The notes under the pieces: model-generated
The model's input: only the letters and a program-made list of their open reading frames with translations
Told to the model about the DNA's origin: nothing
Database searches by the model: none
Shown: piece by piece, positions 8,158 to 19,704 of the stretch
Position numbering within the stretch: position 1 is the stretch's first letter
Layout of the letters: every line of letters starts with the position of its first letter
Position numbers and translations under genes: made by a program
Assembly: GCA_025937895.1 (NCBI GenBank)
Contig: JAICQL010000060.1
Coordinates: 1-36,482 of the forward strand
Length of the DNA: 36,482 bases
Reading direction: 5' to 3'
Source of the DNA: Polyangiaceae bacterium
GTDB taxonomy: Bacteria > Myxococcota_A > Polyangia > Polyangiales > Polyangiaceae

Positions 8158-11100
8158 ATGCTCACTCCTTCCAACCTGGTCCGCGTCAACGCTGCGCCCG
8201 CGTTCGCGCCGGATGACTGTCGCCTGCTGGTGGAGAGCGTGGTCGACCACGCCATCTTCATGCTCGACCCCGAGGGCATCGTGAGCACGTGGAATCTCGG
8301 CGCCGAGCGCATCGAGGGCTACGGCTCCGAGGAGATCGTCGGTCGCTCCTTCGAGGTGTTTTATCCGCCGGATGATGTGGCCGCAGGTAAGCCACGCCAG
8401 CAGCTCGACGCTGCCGTGCAGCAGGACCGGGTCGAGACGGAGGGCTGGTGCGCGCGCAAGGGCGGCGCGAAATTCTGGGCGACAGTGGTCGTCACTGCCT
8501 TGCGTGAGCCGGGCGGGCAGCTGCGCGGCTTCGGGGTGGTCATTCGTGATCTGACCGACCGCCGTGCGGCGGAAGAGCGGCTGCGCCGCGCCGAGGAGCG
8601 CTGGCACCACCTGGTCGACGCAGTGGTCGACTATGCCATCTTCATGCTCGATCCGGAGGGCAGGATCAGCAGCTGGAACGTGGGCGCGACCCGGGTCCAG
8701 GGCTTTCCGGCGGAGGAGATCATGGGGCAGCACTTCGCCGTCTTGCACACGGCGGAGGACCGCGCCGCGGGCAAGCCGCAGCAGCTCCTGGAGGCGGTGC
8801 GCCACGACGGCCGCTACGAGGACGAGGGCTGGCGGGTCCGCAAGGACGGCACGCGCTTCTGGGCGAACGTCATCGTCACCGCGCTGCGCGACAGCGAAGG
8901 GCAGCTGCTGGGCTACGCCAAGATCACGCGCGACTCGAGCGCGCGGCGCACTGCCGACGAGGAGCTGCGGCGCTCGGAGGAGCGCTTTCGCCTGCTGGTG
9001 GAGAACGTCGCCGAATACGCCATCTACCTGCTGGATCCGGAGGGCAGGGTAAGCAGCTGGAACCTCGGCGCGCAGCGCATGAAGGGCTACTCCGCGCAGG
9101 AGATCATCGGGCGCAACTTCGCCTGCTTTTTCCCTCCGGAGGACGTGGCCAGCAGCAAGCCGGAGCGCGAGCTGGCCATCGCCCGCGAGCGCGGGCGCTT
9201 TGAGGACGAGGGCTGGCGGATGCGCAAGGACGGCAGCCGCTTCTGGGCCAACGCGGTGCTCACCAGGCTGGAGAACAGCCAGGGCAAGCTGATCGGCTTC
9301 GCCAAGATCACCCGGGATCTGACCCGCCACCGGCAGTCCGAGGAGGCCGAGCGCAAGCTGCTGGTGGAGCGCACCGCGCGCGAGGTGGCCGAGCAGAGCC
9401 AGGCCGAGCTGCGCTACAGCCGCGAGCAATATCGCGCGCTCAGCAGGCGGCTAGAGATCGTGCTGGAGGGCGTGGCCGACGGCATCACCGTGGAGGATCG
9501 CTCGGGGCGCATCGTGTTTGCCAACGCCGCCGCCCGCAAGATGTGGGGGCTCGGTTCCGGTAACGAGCCGACCCGAGCCTCGGTCGCCGAGATCATGGCC
9601 CGCTTCGAGACGCTGGACGCAGCGGGCAAGCCCTTCCGTGAGAAGGATTTCCCCACTCGCCGTGTGTTCGAGGGGGCCGAGTCGCCCAACGCCGTGCTCC
9701 AGGTGCGCGAGCGCAGCTCGCAGCGCAACTGGTGGCTGCTGGTGCGCGCCGGTGCAGTGCTGGACGCCGAGGGCAACCCCGAGCTGGCCGTCAGCATCTG
9801 GCACGACATCACGGCCCAGCGCCGCCAGGAGGTGCAGACCAAATACCTGGGCGAGGCCACGGCTGCGCTCGGCAGCTCGCTCTTGCACTCGGAGATGCTG
9901 GGCACGCTCGTACGCATCCTGGTGCCGGGCATGGGTGACTGGTGCTCGATCTATCTGCTCGAGCAGGGCCAGCTGCGCGAGGTGGCCGCAGCCTGCGCCG
10001 ACCCCGAGAGGCAGCAGGTGGCGCAGCGCTATCTCCACAGCTTCAGCCTTGGCGCCGAGCACGCGGGCGGCGTGTGGAGCGTGGTCTACAGCGGCGCTCC
10101 GGCGGTGTTCAACGACATCGACGAGCAGATCCTGCGCAAGTTTACCGCCGATCCGCAGGCGCTCGAGCAGCTGCGCGCCAGCGGGATGAGCGCAGCGCTG
10201 TTCGTGCCGCTGCGGGTGCGGCACCGGGTGATCGGAGCGCTGGCGCTGGTCTACGGCCAGCCGGGCCGGCGCTACGACGACAGTGACGTGGCGCTGCTGG
10301 AGGAGCTGGGGCGGCGCGCTGGTGTGGCCGTGGACAACGCGCAGCTGTTCGAGGCTGCGCAGGACGCGCTGCAGCGCGCGGAGGAGGCGGGCCGCGCCAA
10401 GGATGAGTTCCTGGCCGTCGTCTCGCACGAGCTGCGCACGCCACTGAGCGCGATCCTGGGCTGGTCGACGCTGCTGAAGGATCGGGTCAAGGACACGGCC
10501 ACGGCCAGGCCCATCGAGGTCATCCATCGCAATGCGCTGGCGCAGGTGAGGATCATCGACGACATCCTCGACGTATCGCGGGTCATCACCGGCAAGTTCC
10601 GGCTGGAGCCGAAGCCGATGGATCTGGTCGCCGTCGCGCGCGAGGCGCTGGAGATCGTGCGCCCCTCAGCCGAAGCAAAGAAGATTCAGCTGAGCTTCAC
10701 GCCCGGTGTAGACTCGTGCTCCTTCGTGGCAGATCCGGAGCGCCTGCAGCAGGTGATCTGGAACTTGCTCTCGAACGCGGTGAAGTTCACCGAGCCCGGC
10801 GGCCGTGTGCTCATGACGCTCGCCTGCGAGGCGACGCGGGTGATGCTGGCGGTGGAGGATGATGGGCGGGGTATCGAGCCCGCGTTTCTGCCGTTCGTGT
10901 TCGAGCGCTTCAAGCAGGCCGAGGGCGGCACCACCCGCCGCGTGGGCGGCCTGGGGCTTGGCCTGGCGCTGGTGCGGCACATCACCGAGCTACACGGCGG
11001 GCAGGTGACCGCCGACAGCCCCGGCCTGGGCCAGGGTGCGAAGTTCACCCTCAGCTTGCCCATCCGAGCAGACGTGCCTGCGGATCCCGGAGGGCCCCGA

Positions 11101-11535
11101 GCGGCGTCGCGGCAGAGCGGGGAGAGCAGCGGGCCCGGCACGCGGATGCGCGGAGCTCGGGTGCTGGTGGTGGATGACGAGCCCGACGCCTGCGAGTTGA
11201 CCGCCATGGTGCTGTCGCAGGCGGGCGCGCGGGTGGCGACGGCGGGCTCCGCTGCGCAGGGCCTGGAGGTGTTCGAGCGGTTCCGCCCGGACGTGCTGGT
11301 CAGCGATATCGGTATGCCCGGCGAAGACGGCTACTCGTTCGTGCGCCGCATCCGCGCGCGGGACGTGACCGCGGGTGGCAAGATACCCGCGGTGGCTCTG
11401 ACCGCCTTTGCTCAGGAAGAAGACCGCTCCCGCGCGCTGGCGGCGGGCTTCACCACCTACCTGAGAAAACCGGTGGAGCCGGAGGTGCTGGCCAGCACCA
11501 TCGCCGAACTGGCGGGAGCTGCGCGGCAGCCGTAG
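8158..11535 (+). CDS. Hybrid histidine kinase with three repeated PAS domains and a receiver domain
   Basis: About 1125 residues from ATG 8158; an upstream in-frame start at 8041 gives an extension without domain character. Three closely similar PAS domains occupy about 15-140, 145-270 and 275-400, each with a (H/Y)AI(F/Y)xLDPEG core, an EGW(C/R)xRK segment and a FWA strand. A fourth, divergent PAS (about 420-560) and a GAF domain (about 565-730) follow. HisKA has His757 in VVSHELRTPLS; HATPase has SNAVKF and GLGLGLALV. A C-terminal receiver (about 995-1115) has Asp1050 in LVSDIGMPGEDG. There are no membrane segments. It ends 19 bp from the convergent single-domain response regulator, a possible phosphorelay partner. 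The PAS triplication looks recent. Confidence 0.95.
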   Translation: MLTPSNLVRVNAAPAFAPDDCRLLVESVVDHAIFMLDPEGIVSTWNLGAERIEGYGSEEIVGRSFEVFYPPDDVAAGKPRQQLDAAVQQDRVETEGWCARKGGAKFWATVVVTALREPGGQLRGFGVVIRDLTDRRAAEERLRRAEERWHHLVDAVVDYAIFMLDPEGRISSWNVGATRVQGFPAEEIMGQHFAVLHTAEDRAAGKPQQLLEAVRHDGRYEDEGWRVRKDGTRFWANVIVTALRDSEGQLLGYAKITRDSSARRTADEELRRSEERFRLLVENVAEYAIYLLDPEGRVSSWNLGAQRMKGYSAQEIIGRNFACFFPPEDVASSKPERELAIARERGRFEDEGWRMRKDGSRFWANAVLTRLENSQGKLIGFAKITRDLTRHRQSEEAERKLLVERTAREVAEQSQAELRYSREQYRALSRRLEIVLEGVADGITVEDRSGRIVFANAAARKMWGLGSGNEPTRASVAEIMARFETLDAAGKPFREKDFPTRRVFEGAESPNAVLQVRERSSQRNWWLLVRAGAVLDAEGNPELAVSIWHDITAQRRQEVQTKYLGEATAALGSSLLHSEMLGTLVRILVPGMGDWCSIYLLEQGQLREVAAACADPERQQVAQRYLHSFSLGAEHAGGVWSVVYSGAPAVFNDIDEQILRKFTADPQALEQLRASGMSAALFVPLRVRHRVIGALALVYGQPGRRYDDSDVALLEELGRRAGVAVDNAQLFEAAQDALQRAEEAGRAKDEFLAVVSHELRTPLSAILGWSTLLKDRVKDTATARPIEVIHRNALAQVRIIDDILDVSRVITGKFRLEPKPMDLVAVAREALEIVRPSAEAKKIQLSFTPGVDSCSFVADPERLQQVIWNLLSNAVKFTEPGGRVLMTLACEATRVMLAVEDDGRGIEPAFLPFVFERFKQAEGGTTRRVGGLGLGLALVRHITELHGGQVTADSPGLGQGAKFTLSLPIRADVPADPGGPRAASRQSGESSGPGTRMRGARVLVVDDEPDACELTAMVLSQAGARVATAGSAAQGLEVFERFRPDVLVSDIGMPGEDGYSFVRRIRARDVTAGGKIPAVALTAFAQEEDRSRALAAGFTTYLRKPVEPEVLASTIAELAGAARQP

Positions 11536-11554
11536 CCTACGGGGCAGCCGCAGC

Positions 11555-11962
11555 CTACGAGGCCTTGGCGCTGCAGGCCGGGGTGGAACGCCTCGGCACG
11601 ATCTCGAGGACTCGCTCCCAGGCGACGGGCTTGGCCAGCACGGCGTCGAAGCCGGCTTGACGGAAGCGCGGCTCCTCACTCGGCGGCCGCCCGCTGACTG
11701 CGACGATGCGCGGCACCCTGGGCTGGATCGAGAGCAGCTTCTTGCACGTCTCGTAGCCGTTCATCACCGGCAGACCGATGTCCAGGAAGACCACATCCGG
11801 ATGGAACGCCTGCGCTTGCAACAGCGCGCTTGCGCCATCCAGCGCCACGCGCACCTCGTAACCCAGCTCTTCCAGCAGCTCCTGGAACATCTCCGCCGAA
11901 TCGACATCGTCTTCCACGACCAGAATGCGCTGGCACACCGGAGCACCATCAGCTTGGGCCAT
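11555..11962 (-). CDS. Single-domain response regulator (CheY-like)
   Basis: A 135-residue receiver domain with the acidic pair in LVVEDDVDSAEMF, the phospho-acceptor Asp61 in VFLDIGLPVMNG, the Ser/Thr switch region (VAVSGRP) and the conserved Lys in LAKPV. No output domain follows, so it acts by protein contact or as a phosphorelay intermediate. ATG 11962 has a strong ribosome-binding site (GGAGGGG) a few bases upstream. The frame is open further upstream, but that part has no domain. It converges on the hybrid histidine kinase and may exchange phosphate with it; this pairing is inferred from position only. Confidence 0.93.
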   Translation of the reverse strand: MAQADGAPVCQRILVVEDDVDSAEMFQELLEELGYEVRVALDGASALLQAQAFHPDVVFLDIGLPVMNGYETCKKLLSIQPRVPRIVAVSGRPPSEEPRFRQAGFDAVLAKPVAWERVLEIVPRRSTPACSAKAS

Positions 11963-12426
11963 TGTGATTCCCCCCCTCCCTTTCCAGTGCGCGGTGGGTG
12001 CACCGCGCGAGCTGAGCTCATTGGGTGACGACGAACGCCGAGTTTCAGATATAGAGCCAACGCTGAACGAATCAATCCATAACCGCGTAAATCTTTTGCC
12101 GTGGGTGCACGGTACGCAATGGGAGCGCACGAGTATCAGCTCGAACGACGCATCTCGAGCCTTGTAACTCACGGGTTCTAGAGCCGCGCTGGTGTCGGAA
12201 TGTACCCAGGGGTCCCGAGCAGCTCCGCAGCAGCGCCCCCTCAGAGTGGACGGCGTCCGGTTCGTGGCGCGCGCGCCGCTGGTCAGCTCGACAGCGGGTG
12301 AGTCGTCGCTGCAGCGCTACTAGCCCGCTGGCAGCGCAGCGCTCGAAGCATGGGAGGTAAATTGACCTATGGCGGCAGACGTGCGAGCGGTTACTATCCG
12401 ATGCGAGCTCGCAAGCGGGGAGAGCG
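11963..12426. other. Divergent intergenic region before the P450/Mo operon, 464 bp
   Basis: Separates the response regulator (minus) from the P450 operon (plus). The 12030-12180 part is richer in A/T than its surroundings. A good Shine-Dalgarno-like GGAGGT at 12353 precedes an ATG at 12369 that opens a 74-codon frame overlapping the P450 start in another frame. That frame has no recognisable content, but a translated leader cannot be excluded. No clear FNR- or NO-type palindrome was found. Confidence 0.4.
12048..12075 (-). promoter_or_regulatory. Candidate sigma70-type promoter of the response regulator
   Basis: On the minus strand TTGATT (12075-12070) and TATATC (12053-12048) are separated by 16 bp. 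They stand about 86 bp upstream of the response-regulator start in a locally AT-richer stretch. Matches to consensus are partial, so this is a weak prediction. Confidence 0.35.
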
Positions 12427-13569
12427 GTGGTGAAAGAGTCTCGAGAATCCGACTGGCAGCCGCTGTCCGAGGCGGTGCTGAACGACCCCGTCGCCGCCTA
12501 CGACGACATGCGCCGGCGCTGTCCGGTGGCCTACAGCGAGACCTTTGGCTGGTCAGTGTTCCGCCACGCGGACCTGGCGCGTGTGCTCGCTGATCACGAG
12601 ACCTTCAGCAACGTCGTCTCGTCACGCCGCTCGGTGCCCAACGGTATGGATCCGCCCGAGCACACCGTCTATCGCCGGGCGCTGGAGCCTCAGCTGGCGC
12701 CGGAGCAGGTGCAGCTCTTCGAGCCCGTCTGTCGCGGGCTGGCAGCTGAGCTGCTACAGGCGCTCGCGGGCGGCGTGCTCGATGCGATGGACGATTTTGC
12801 CGCGCCCTTCTCCGTGCGTAGCCAGTGTGCATTTCTCGGCTGGCCAGCGGCTCTCGCAGAGCCCCTGCGGGCCTGGGCTCGCAGAAATCATGAGGCCACC
12901 CTGGCGGCGGACCGAGCGGCGCTCGCAGCGCTGGCAAGCGAGTTCCGAGCGTATGTGGAGGAGCAGCTGGCGGCCCGGCGCGCCGCAGGCGCGAGCGGCA
13001 GTGACGTGATGGCCCGGCTGATGCGCGTGCGAGTGAACGGCGCCTTGCTCACCGATGATGAGCTGACCAGCGTCCTCCGCAACTGGACGGTGGGCGAGAT
13101 CGGCAGCCTCGCCGCTGGCATCGGCATCGTGGTGCATGAGCTGGCCCAGAACAGCGACCTGCAGCGGCGGTTGCGCGCCGAGCCCGGCTCCATCCCGCTG
13201 GCCATCGAAGAGATCTTGCGCGTGACCGGGCCCTTGCTGATGAATCGCCGGGTCGCCCGGCGCGACGTGGAGCTCGGCGGGCGCCGCATCGCCGCTGGCG
13301 AGCGGCTGACGTTGATGTGGGTGGCCGCCAACCGCGATCCGGAGGTCTTCGAAGCGCCAGAGCGTGTCCAGCTCGACCGGGATCAGAGCCAGAATTTGCT
13401 GTACGGCGCGGGGATCCATGTCTGCCCGGGCGCCCCGCTGGCACGGCTCGAGCTGCGCGTCGCCATCGAGGAGCTGCTCCGGCGCGCGCCCTTCGAGCTG
13501 GGGGGCGAGCCCGTGCCGGCCATCTACCCCGCGCACGGCTGGCGCTCGCTGCCCGTGCGCTTCGCCTGA
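12427..13569 (+). CDS. Cytochrome P450 with altered oxygen-activation motif
   Basis: A 380-residue soluble bacterial P450. The heme-thiolate loop is YGAGIHVCPG with Cys333. The K-helix ExxR motif is present (EEILR). The PERF-like region reads APERVQLDR. The I-helix is abnormal: the usual (A/G)Gx(D/E)T is replaced by VGEIGSLAAG, so the acid position is Gly and the Thr position is Ser, with a Glu two residues earlier. This pair normally protonates bound oxygen, so chemistry may be non-standard (peroxide shunt, NO reduction or substrate-assisted catalysis); that is inference. Two GTG codons (12427, 12430) follow a GGGGAG ribosome-binding site. The gene ends 15 bp before the cytochrome b gene and appears to be the first gene of the Mo-oxidoreductase operon. 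Its electron donor could be the downstream ferredoxin or Rieske protein. Confidence 0.93.
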   Translation: MVKESRESDWQPLSEAVLNDPVAAYDDMRRRCPVAYSETFGWSVFRHADLARVLADHETFSNVVSSRRSVPNGMDPPEHTVYRRALEPQLAPEQVQLFEPVCRGLAAELLQALAGGVLDAMDDFAAPFSVRSQCAFLGWPAALAEPLRAWARRNHEATLAADRAALAALASEFRAYVEEQLAARRAAGASGSDVMARLMRVRVNGALLTDDELTSVLRNWTVGEIGSLAAGIGIVVHELAQNSDLQRRLRAEPGSIPLAIEEILRVTGPLLMNRRVARRDVELGGRRIAAGERLTLMWVAANRDPEVFEAPERVQLDRDQSQNLLYGAGIHVCPGAPLARLELRVAIEELLRRAPFELGGEPVPAIYPAHGWRSLPVRFA

Positions 13570-13584
13570 CCGGCGAGGAGAGCA

Positions 13585-14732
<1,148 letters not shown>

Positions 14733-14736
<4 letters not shown>

Positions 14737-17066
14737 CAGTTACCAGCAGCGGCGACCCGACGACCCCCACGGCGGCTGGAGCTGCGCCAGGCGAGCAGGC
14801 ACCGCCCATCCCGGGTCTGGAGCTCGACGTCATTCGCGAGTTCGGGCCGCGCCGCGCGTACGCCCGACACGAGCGGGTGGACACGGGCATTGCGCAGGAG
14901 AAGTCGGTCAAGACGCACTGCTGCTTCTGCGGGCAGCAGTGCGGTATCCAGCTGCAGGTCAAGGGCAACACGATCGTGGGCATCGAGCCCTGGTACGAGT
15001 TCCCGTTCAACCAGGGCATGCTCTGTCCCAAGGGAGTGAAGCGGTATCTGCAGCAGGAGCATCCGGATCGGCTGCTCCACGCCTACGAGAAGGACGCTTC
15101 GTCCCCCTCCGGCTTCCGGCGCATGCGCTATGAAGATGCCATCGCCCGCGTCGCCGAGGCCATCGAGCGCATTCAGCGCGAGCACGGTCGCGACGCCTTC
15201 GGCATCCTGTCTGGCGCGAGCCTGACCACGGAGAAGACGTACCTGATGGGCAAGTTCGCCCACATGTGCTTGCGCACAGCCAACATCGACTATAACGGCC
15301 GGTTGTGCATGGTCAGCGCCGCCGCCGGCAACAAGAAGGCGTTCGGCATCGATCGCGCTGCCAACCCCTGGAGCGATATCCTGGCCGCCAAGGTCATCCT
15401 GATCGCTGGCGCCAACGTGGCGGAGTGCGCTCCGATCACCACCAACTACATCTGGCAGGCGCGGGAGCAGGGGGCCAAGGTGATCGTGGTGGACCCGCGG
15501 CTGACGCCCCTGGCCCGCACCTGCGACCTGTTCCTGCCGGTGAAGCCGGGGCGGGATGTGGCGCTGTTCAACGGCATCCTGCACCTGATGATCGAGAACG
15601 GCTGGATCAACCGCCGCTTCATCGAGCAGCACACCACGGGCTTCGATGCCCTTGCCGAGCTGGTGCGCGAGTGGACACCGGCCAGGACGGCGCAGGTGAC
15701 CGGCATCGCGGAGAAGGGCATCCGTCAGTGCGCCGAGTGGTGGGGCACCGCGGAGAGCAGCTTTCTGCTGCACGCCCGCGGGCTCGAGCACCACAGCCAT
15801 GGCGTGCAGAACGTGCTCGGCGCGATCAACATCGTGCTGGCGTCGGGCAGGATCGGCTTGCCCGGCTCGGGTTACGCCACCATCACCGGTCAAGCCAACG
15901 GTCAGGGTGGCCGCGAGCACGGGCAGAAGTGCGATCAGCTGCCCGGCGGCCGTGATCTGGCCAACCCCGAGCACCGCGCGTACATCGCCCAGGTCTGGGG
16001 GATGAGCCCGGAGGAGCTGCCGCAACCGGGGGTGGACGCGTACGAGTTGCTGCGCAAGGCGCACTCGGGAGAGCTCCGCGGGCTGCTGTCGATCTGCTTC
16101 AACCCGGTGGTCTCCTTGCCGGACAACAACTTCGTGCGTGCCGCGCTGGCCAAGCTCGAGTTCTACGTGGCCATCGACTTCTTCATGAGCGAGAGCTCGC
16201 GCTATGCCCATGTAGTGCTGCCCGGTTCGCTGCAGGAAGAGGACGAGGGCACGGTGACGCAGGTGGAGGGGCGCATCATCCGCATCAAGCAGGCAGTGGA
16301 GTGCCCGGGCGATGCGCGGCAGGACTGGCGCATCATTCAGGACATCGCGCGCGCGCTCGGGCGTGAGCGGGGCTTTTCCTTCGCCTCGCCGCGCGACATT
16401 TTCGAGGAGCTGCGCGTGGCCTCGCGCGGTGGGATCAGTGATTACTCCGGGGTGACGTACGAGCAGGTGGAGGAGAGCTTCGGCGTATTCTGGCCCTGCA
16501 GGACTGGCCCGGACGGCTCGCCACAGCCGGGGCCGACGGGTACGCTCCGGCTGTTCGAGCCCGGCTCCTGGAACCCGGTCGCCAAGGGTGCGGGCCCGTT
16601 TTACTTCCCTGACGGCAAGGCGCGCTTCAACCCCACGCCGTATGTCGGGCCCGCGGAGGATGTCGACGCGGCGTACCCCATCATCCTCACCACGGGCCGC
16701 GTGGTGAGCCACTTTCTGTCCGGCAATCAGACTCGCCGCATCGGCCCCCTCGTCGATCATTACCCGGAGCCGCGCCTCGAGCTGCACCCGCTGCTCGCCC
16801 AGCGGCTCGGCATCTCCAGCGGGGACTGGGCCAACATCGAGAGCCGGCGCGGGCGCTGCACGCTGCAGGCCTCCGTGGTCCAGACCATCCGTCCCGACAC
16901 CGTGTTCATCCCGTACCACTGGGGCGGTCGCAAGAGCGTGAATCAGCTCACCATCGCCGCCCAGGACGCCATCTCCAAGATCCCCGAGTACAAGGTGTGC
17001 GCGGTGCGGGTGAGCAAGGCCAGCGGCCCGCCGGAGCATGCGGGAGTGCTCGAGCCACAGCAATGA
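14733..17066 (+). CDS. Molybdopterin oxidoreductase (NasA/NarB/NapA-like catalytic subunit)
   Basis: A 777-residue Mo-bisMGD enzyme of the DMSO reductase superfamily. An N-terminal [4Fe-4S] site is formed by Cys63 (or Cys64), Cys66, Cys70 and Cys98 (CCFCGQQC ... LCPKG). The expected Mo ligand is Cys192 in YNGRLCMVSA, a Cys-ligated site as in Nap/Nas and polysulfide/thiosulfate reductases. MGD-binding blocks GQANGQGGREHGQKCDQL and FNPVVSLPDN and a C-terminal molydopterin-dinucleotide domain (about 630-760) are present. No twin-arginine signal is visible, so it is probably cytoplasmic. Closest in character to assimilatory-type nitrate reductases, but no nitrite reductase or NarK-type transporter gene is nearby. 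Nitrate is therefore only one candidate; a sulfur oxyanion or formate is possible. It overlaps the cytochrome b stop by 4 bp and lies 15 bp before the ferredoxin subunit. Confidence 0.92.
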
Positions 17067-17081
17067 GGAGCGTGTACCATC

Positions 17082-17758
<677 letters not shown>

Positions 17759-17762
<4 letters not shown>

Positions 17763-18388
17763 GCAACGCAGCCAGGAGCCGCGAGCGCGCAGCGGACAGT
17801 GATGAGCAGGATGCGGCTGAGCCGCAGCAGCTGCTGCAGCCCCAGCCAGGGCCGCTCGGGCCGCGCTCCGTCCCTCCGGATCGCGCGCCGGCCGCCAGCC
17901 AGCCGCGCTGGCGGCGTGACTTCCCGATCGACTGGCCCGAGGACGACTATGTCTCGCGGCGCGACCTGGTCAGGTTCGTGATCCTGACCAGCGGAGCGTT
18001 TGCCGTCGGGCAGCTGTGGCTGGTGTGGAAGAGCCTGTTCGGGCGGCGCACCGCGAAGTATGCGCCCAGCGCCATCGCCGCGGTGGACGAGCTGCCGGTG
18101 GGCGGTGCCAAGACCTTTTCGTATCCCGAGGGCAGCACGCCACGGCTGCTCGTGCGCACCGGGCCCGGCGCGTTCGTGGCGTACGATCAGCAGTGTACCC
18201 ACCTGCAGTGTCCCGTCGTGCCCGCCTTTCGTGAAGGCAAGCTGCACTGCCCCTGTCACAACGGCTGGTTCGATCTCGCCACCGGCCATCCCATCGCCGG
18301 GCCACCCCAGCGGCGCCTGCCGCGTGTGTCGCTCGAGGTGCGTAACCAAACGGTGTTCGCGACGGGGGTGGAGGACTCGACGACATGA
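17759..18388 (+). CDS. Tat-anchored Rieske [2Fe-2S] protein
   Basis: A 209-residue Rieske protein. The first 55 residues are Pro/Gln-rich and disordered. A twin-arginine motif SRRDLVRF then precedes a single hydrophobic helix, the usual uncleaved Tat anchor of bc-type Rieske proteins. Cluster ligands are Cys146 and His148 (CTHLQC) and Cys164 and His167 (CPCH). Cys151 and Cys166 are placed to form the disulfide typical of high-potential Rieske centres. The iron-sulfur domain should face the periplasm, across the membrane from the Mo and ferredoxin subunits. The start overlaps the ferredoxin stop and the stop overlaps the next start. There is no bc1 cytochrome b/c1 gene here, so the NarI-like protein is the likely partner. 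Alternative: an electron donor to the P450, less likely on topology. Confidence 0.93.
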
Positions 18389-18609
18389 AGAAGCCGAGCC
18401 GCTTCGCGCGCGCGCAGCGCATGACCATCGTCAACGGTATCTTGCCGCTGGCTGTTTCCATCGTGGTGCTGCAGCTGTGGCTGTTCACGGCCACGGTGAA
18501 CGCCTACCTGGGGGGTGACATGAGCGTCGCGCTCCCCGCCGCCATCGTCAGCCTGCTCTGCCTGGGGCTCAACGTGGGGCTGCTCCGGTACCTGCACCGC
18601 CTGGGCTGA
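18385..18609 (+). CDS. Small membrane protein, DUF6755-like
   Basis: A 74-residue protein with two hydrophobic helices (about 15-38 and 46-68), a basic N-terminus and the core NGILPLAVSIVVLQLWLF. The pattern resembles the small DUF6755 family; this is from memory and should be treated as tentative. It overlaps the Rieske stop by 4 bp and the transporter start by 1 bp. Its position inside the operon suggests an accessory or assembly subunit of the membrane complex. Confidence 0.8.
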   Translation: MKKPSRFARAQRMTIVNGILPLAVSIVVLQLWLFTATVNAYLGGDMSVALPAAIVSLLCLGLNVGLLRYLHRLG

Positions 18610-19673
18610 TGGCTCCGGAGAACACGGCCGGCGTCAGCTTGCGGCGCCGGGCCGCCGCTGCCATCGAGAACCTGTTCCCCGGCTACTTTGCCCTGGTGAT
18701 GGCCACGGGTGTGGTCTCGATCGCGGCCGCCCTGTTCGAGCTCGAGTGGGTGGCGCGAGCCCTGCTCTGGGTCAACATTCTCTGTTACGGCGTGCTGAGC
18801 GCCAGCGTGCTGGTCCGGCTGGCGCTGTTCTCGCGCCGCATGCTGGAGGACCTGAGAGATCACGCCCGCGGTCCCGGCTACTTCACCCTGGTGGCGGGGA
18901 CGTGTGTGCTCGGCTCACAGCTGCTGGTCGTCACCGGCGACCCGGCGGCGCCGCGCGTGCTGTGGTGGCTGGGCATCGCGCTCTGGAGCGTGGTGATGTA
19001 CGGCTTCTTCACGGCCGTGGTGGTGCGCGAGCAGAAGCCGGCGCTGGAGGAGGGCATCAACGGCGCATGGCTCATCGCCATCGTGGGCACGCAGGCGGTC
19101 TCGGTGCTGGGCTCGCTGCTGGCGCCGCGCGCGGGCTCCGCCCCGGCGGTGCTCTTCTTTGCCCTGTGCATGTACCTGCTGGGCGCGATGCTCTATCTCA
19201 CGATCATCACGCTCATCTTCTATCGCTTCACGTTCCTGCCCATGCCGGTGGCGCGGCTGACCCCACCGTACTGGATCAACATGGGCGCGGTGGCCATCAC
19301 CACCCTGGCTGGCTCCACCTTGCTGCTGGCTCGCGGGGGCTCACCCCTGATCGAGCGGGTCGAGCCGTTCTTGACCGGGTTCACGCTATTTTTCTGGGTG
19401 ACGGCGACGTGGTGGATCCCGCTGCTCCTGATCCTGGGCGTGTGGCGTCACGCGGTTCGCCAGTTTCCGCTCCAGTATGATCCGCAGTACTGGGGCATGG
19501 TCTTTCCGATCGGCATGTACACGGTCTGTACGGCTCGTCTGGCCCAGGCCATCGACATGCCAGCCTTGCTCGCAATCCCGCGATATTCGCTGTTCGTCGC
19601 GCTGCTCGGCTGGCTTGCTACCTTCCTCTGGATGGCTGCATCCTGGCTTCGCCGCTGGAGCGGCCAGGGCTAG
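18609..19673 (+). CDS. TDT/SLAC1-TehA family anion transporter
   Basis: A 354-residue protein with about ten membrane helices. The opening motif FPGYFALVMATGVVSI is typical of the tellurite-resistance/dicarboxylate transporter family, which includes TehA, the plant anion channel SLAC1 (nitrate and chloride permeable) and the fungal sulfite exporter Ssu1. As the last gene of the Mo-enzyme operon it may move the enzyme's anionic substrate or product, such as nitrate, nitrite or sulfite. That role is inferred from context only. Its ATG overlaps the previous stop (TGATG). It converges on nhaA with a 31-bp gap in which no terminator hairpin is visible. Confidence 0.88.
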   Translation: MAPENTAGVSLRRRAAAAIENLFPGYFALVMATGVVSIAAALFELEWVARALLWVNILCYGVLSASVLVRLALFSRRMLEDLRDHARGPGYFTLVAGTCVLGSQLLVVTGDPAAPRVLWWLGIALWSVVMYGFFTAVVVREQKPALEEGINGAWLIAIVGTQAVSVLGSLLAPRAGSAPAVLFFALCMYLLGAMLYLTIITLIFYRFTFLPMPVARLTPPYWINMGAVAITTLAGSTLLLARGGSPLIERVEPFLTGFTLFFWVTATWWIPLLLILGVWRHAVRQFPLQYDPQYWGMVFPIGMYTVCTARLAQAIDMPALLAIPRYSLFVALLGWLATFLWMAASWLRRWSGQG

Positions 19674-19704
19674 CAGCGCTCCGCCGCGCTCCAGCGCAGT
19701 CAGC

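Noticed and set aside
7963..9429. A 488-codon minus-strand frame opposite the hybrid kinase
   Set aside because: Mirror of the repeated PAS coding sequence; its apparent internal repeats come from the PAS triplication.
12369..12593. A 74-codon frame with a good ribosome-binding site just before the P450 gene
   Set aside because: Arg/Gly-rich and overlaps the P450 in another frame. A leader peptide is possible, but nothing supports a protein product.
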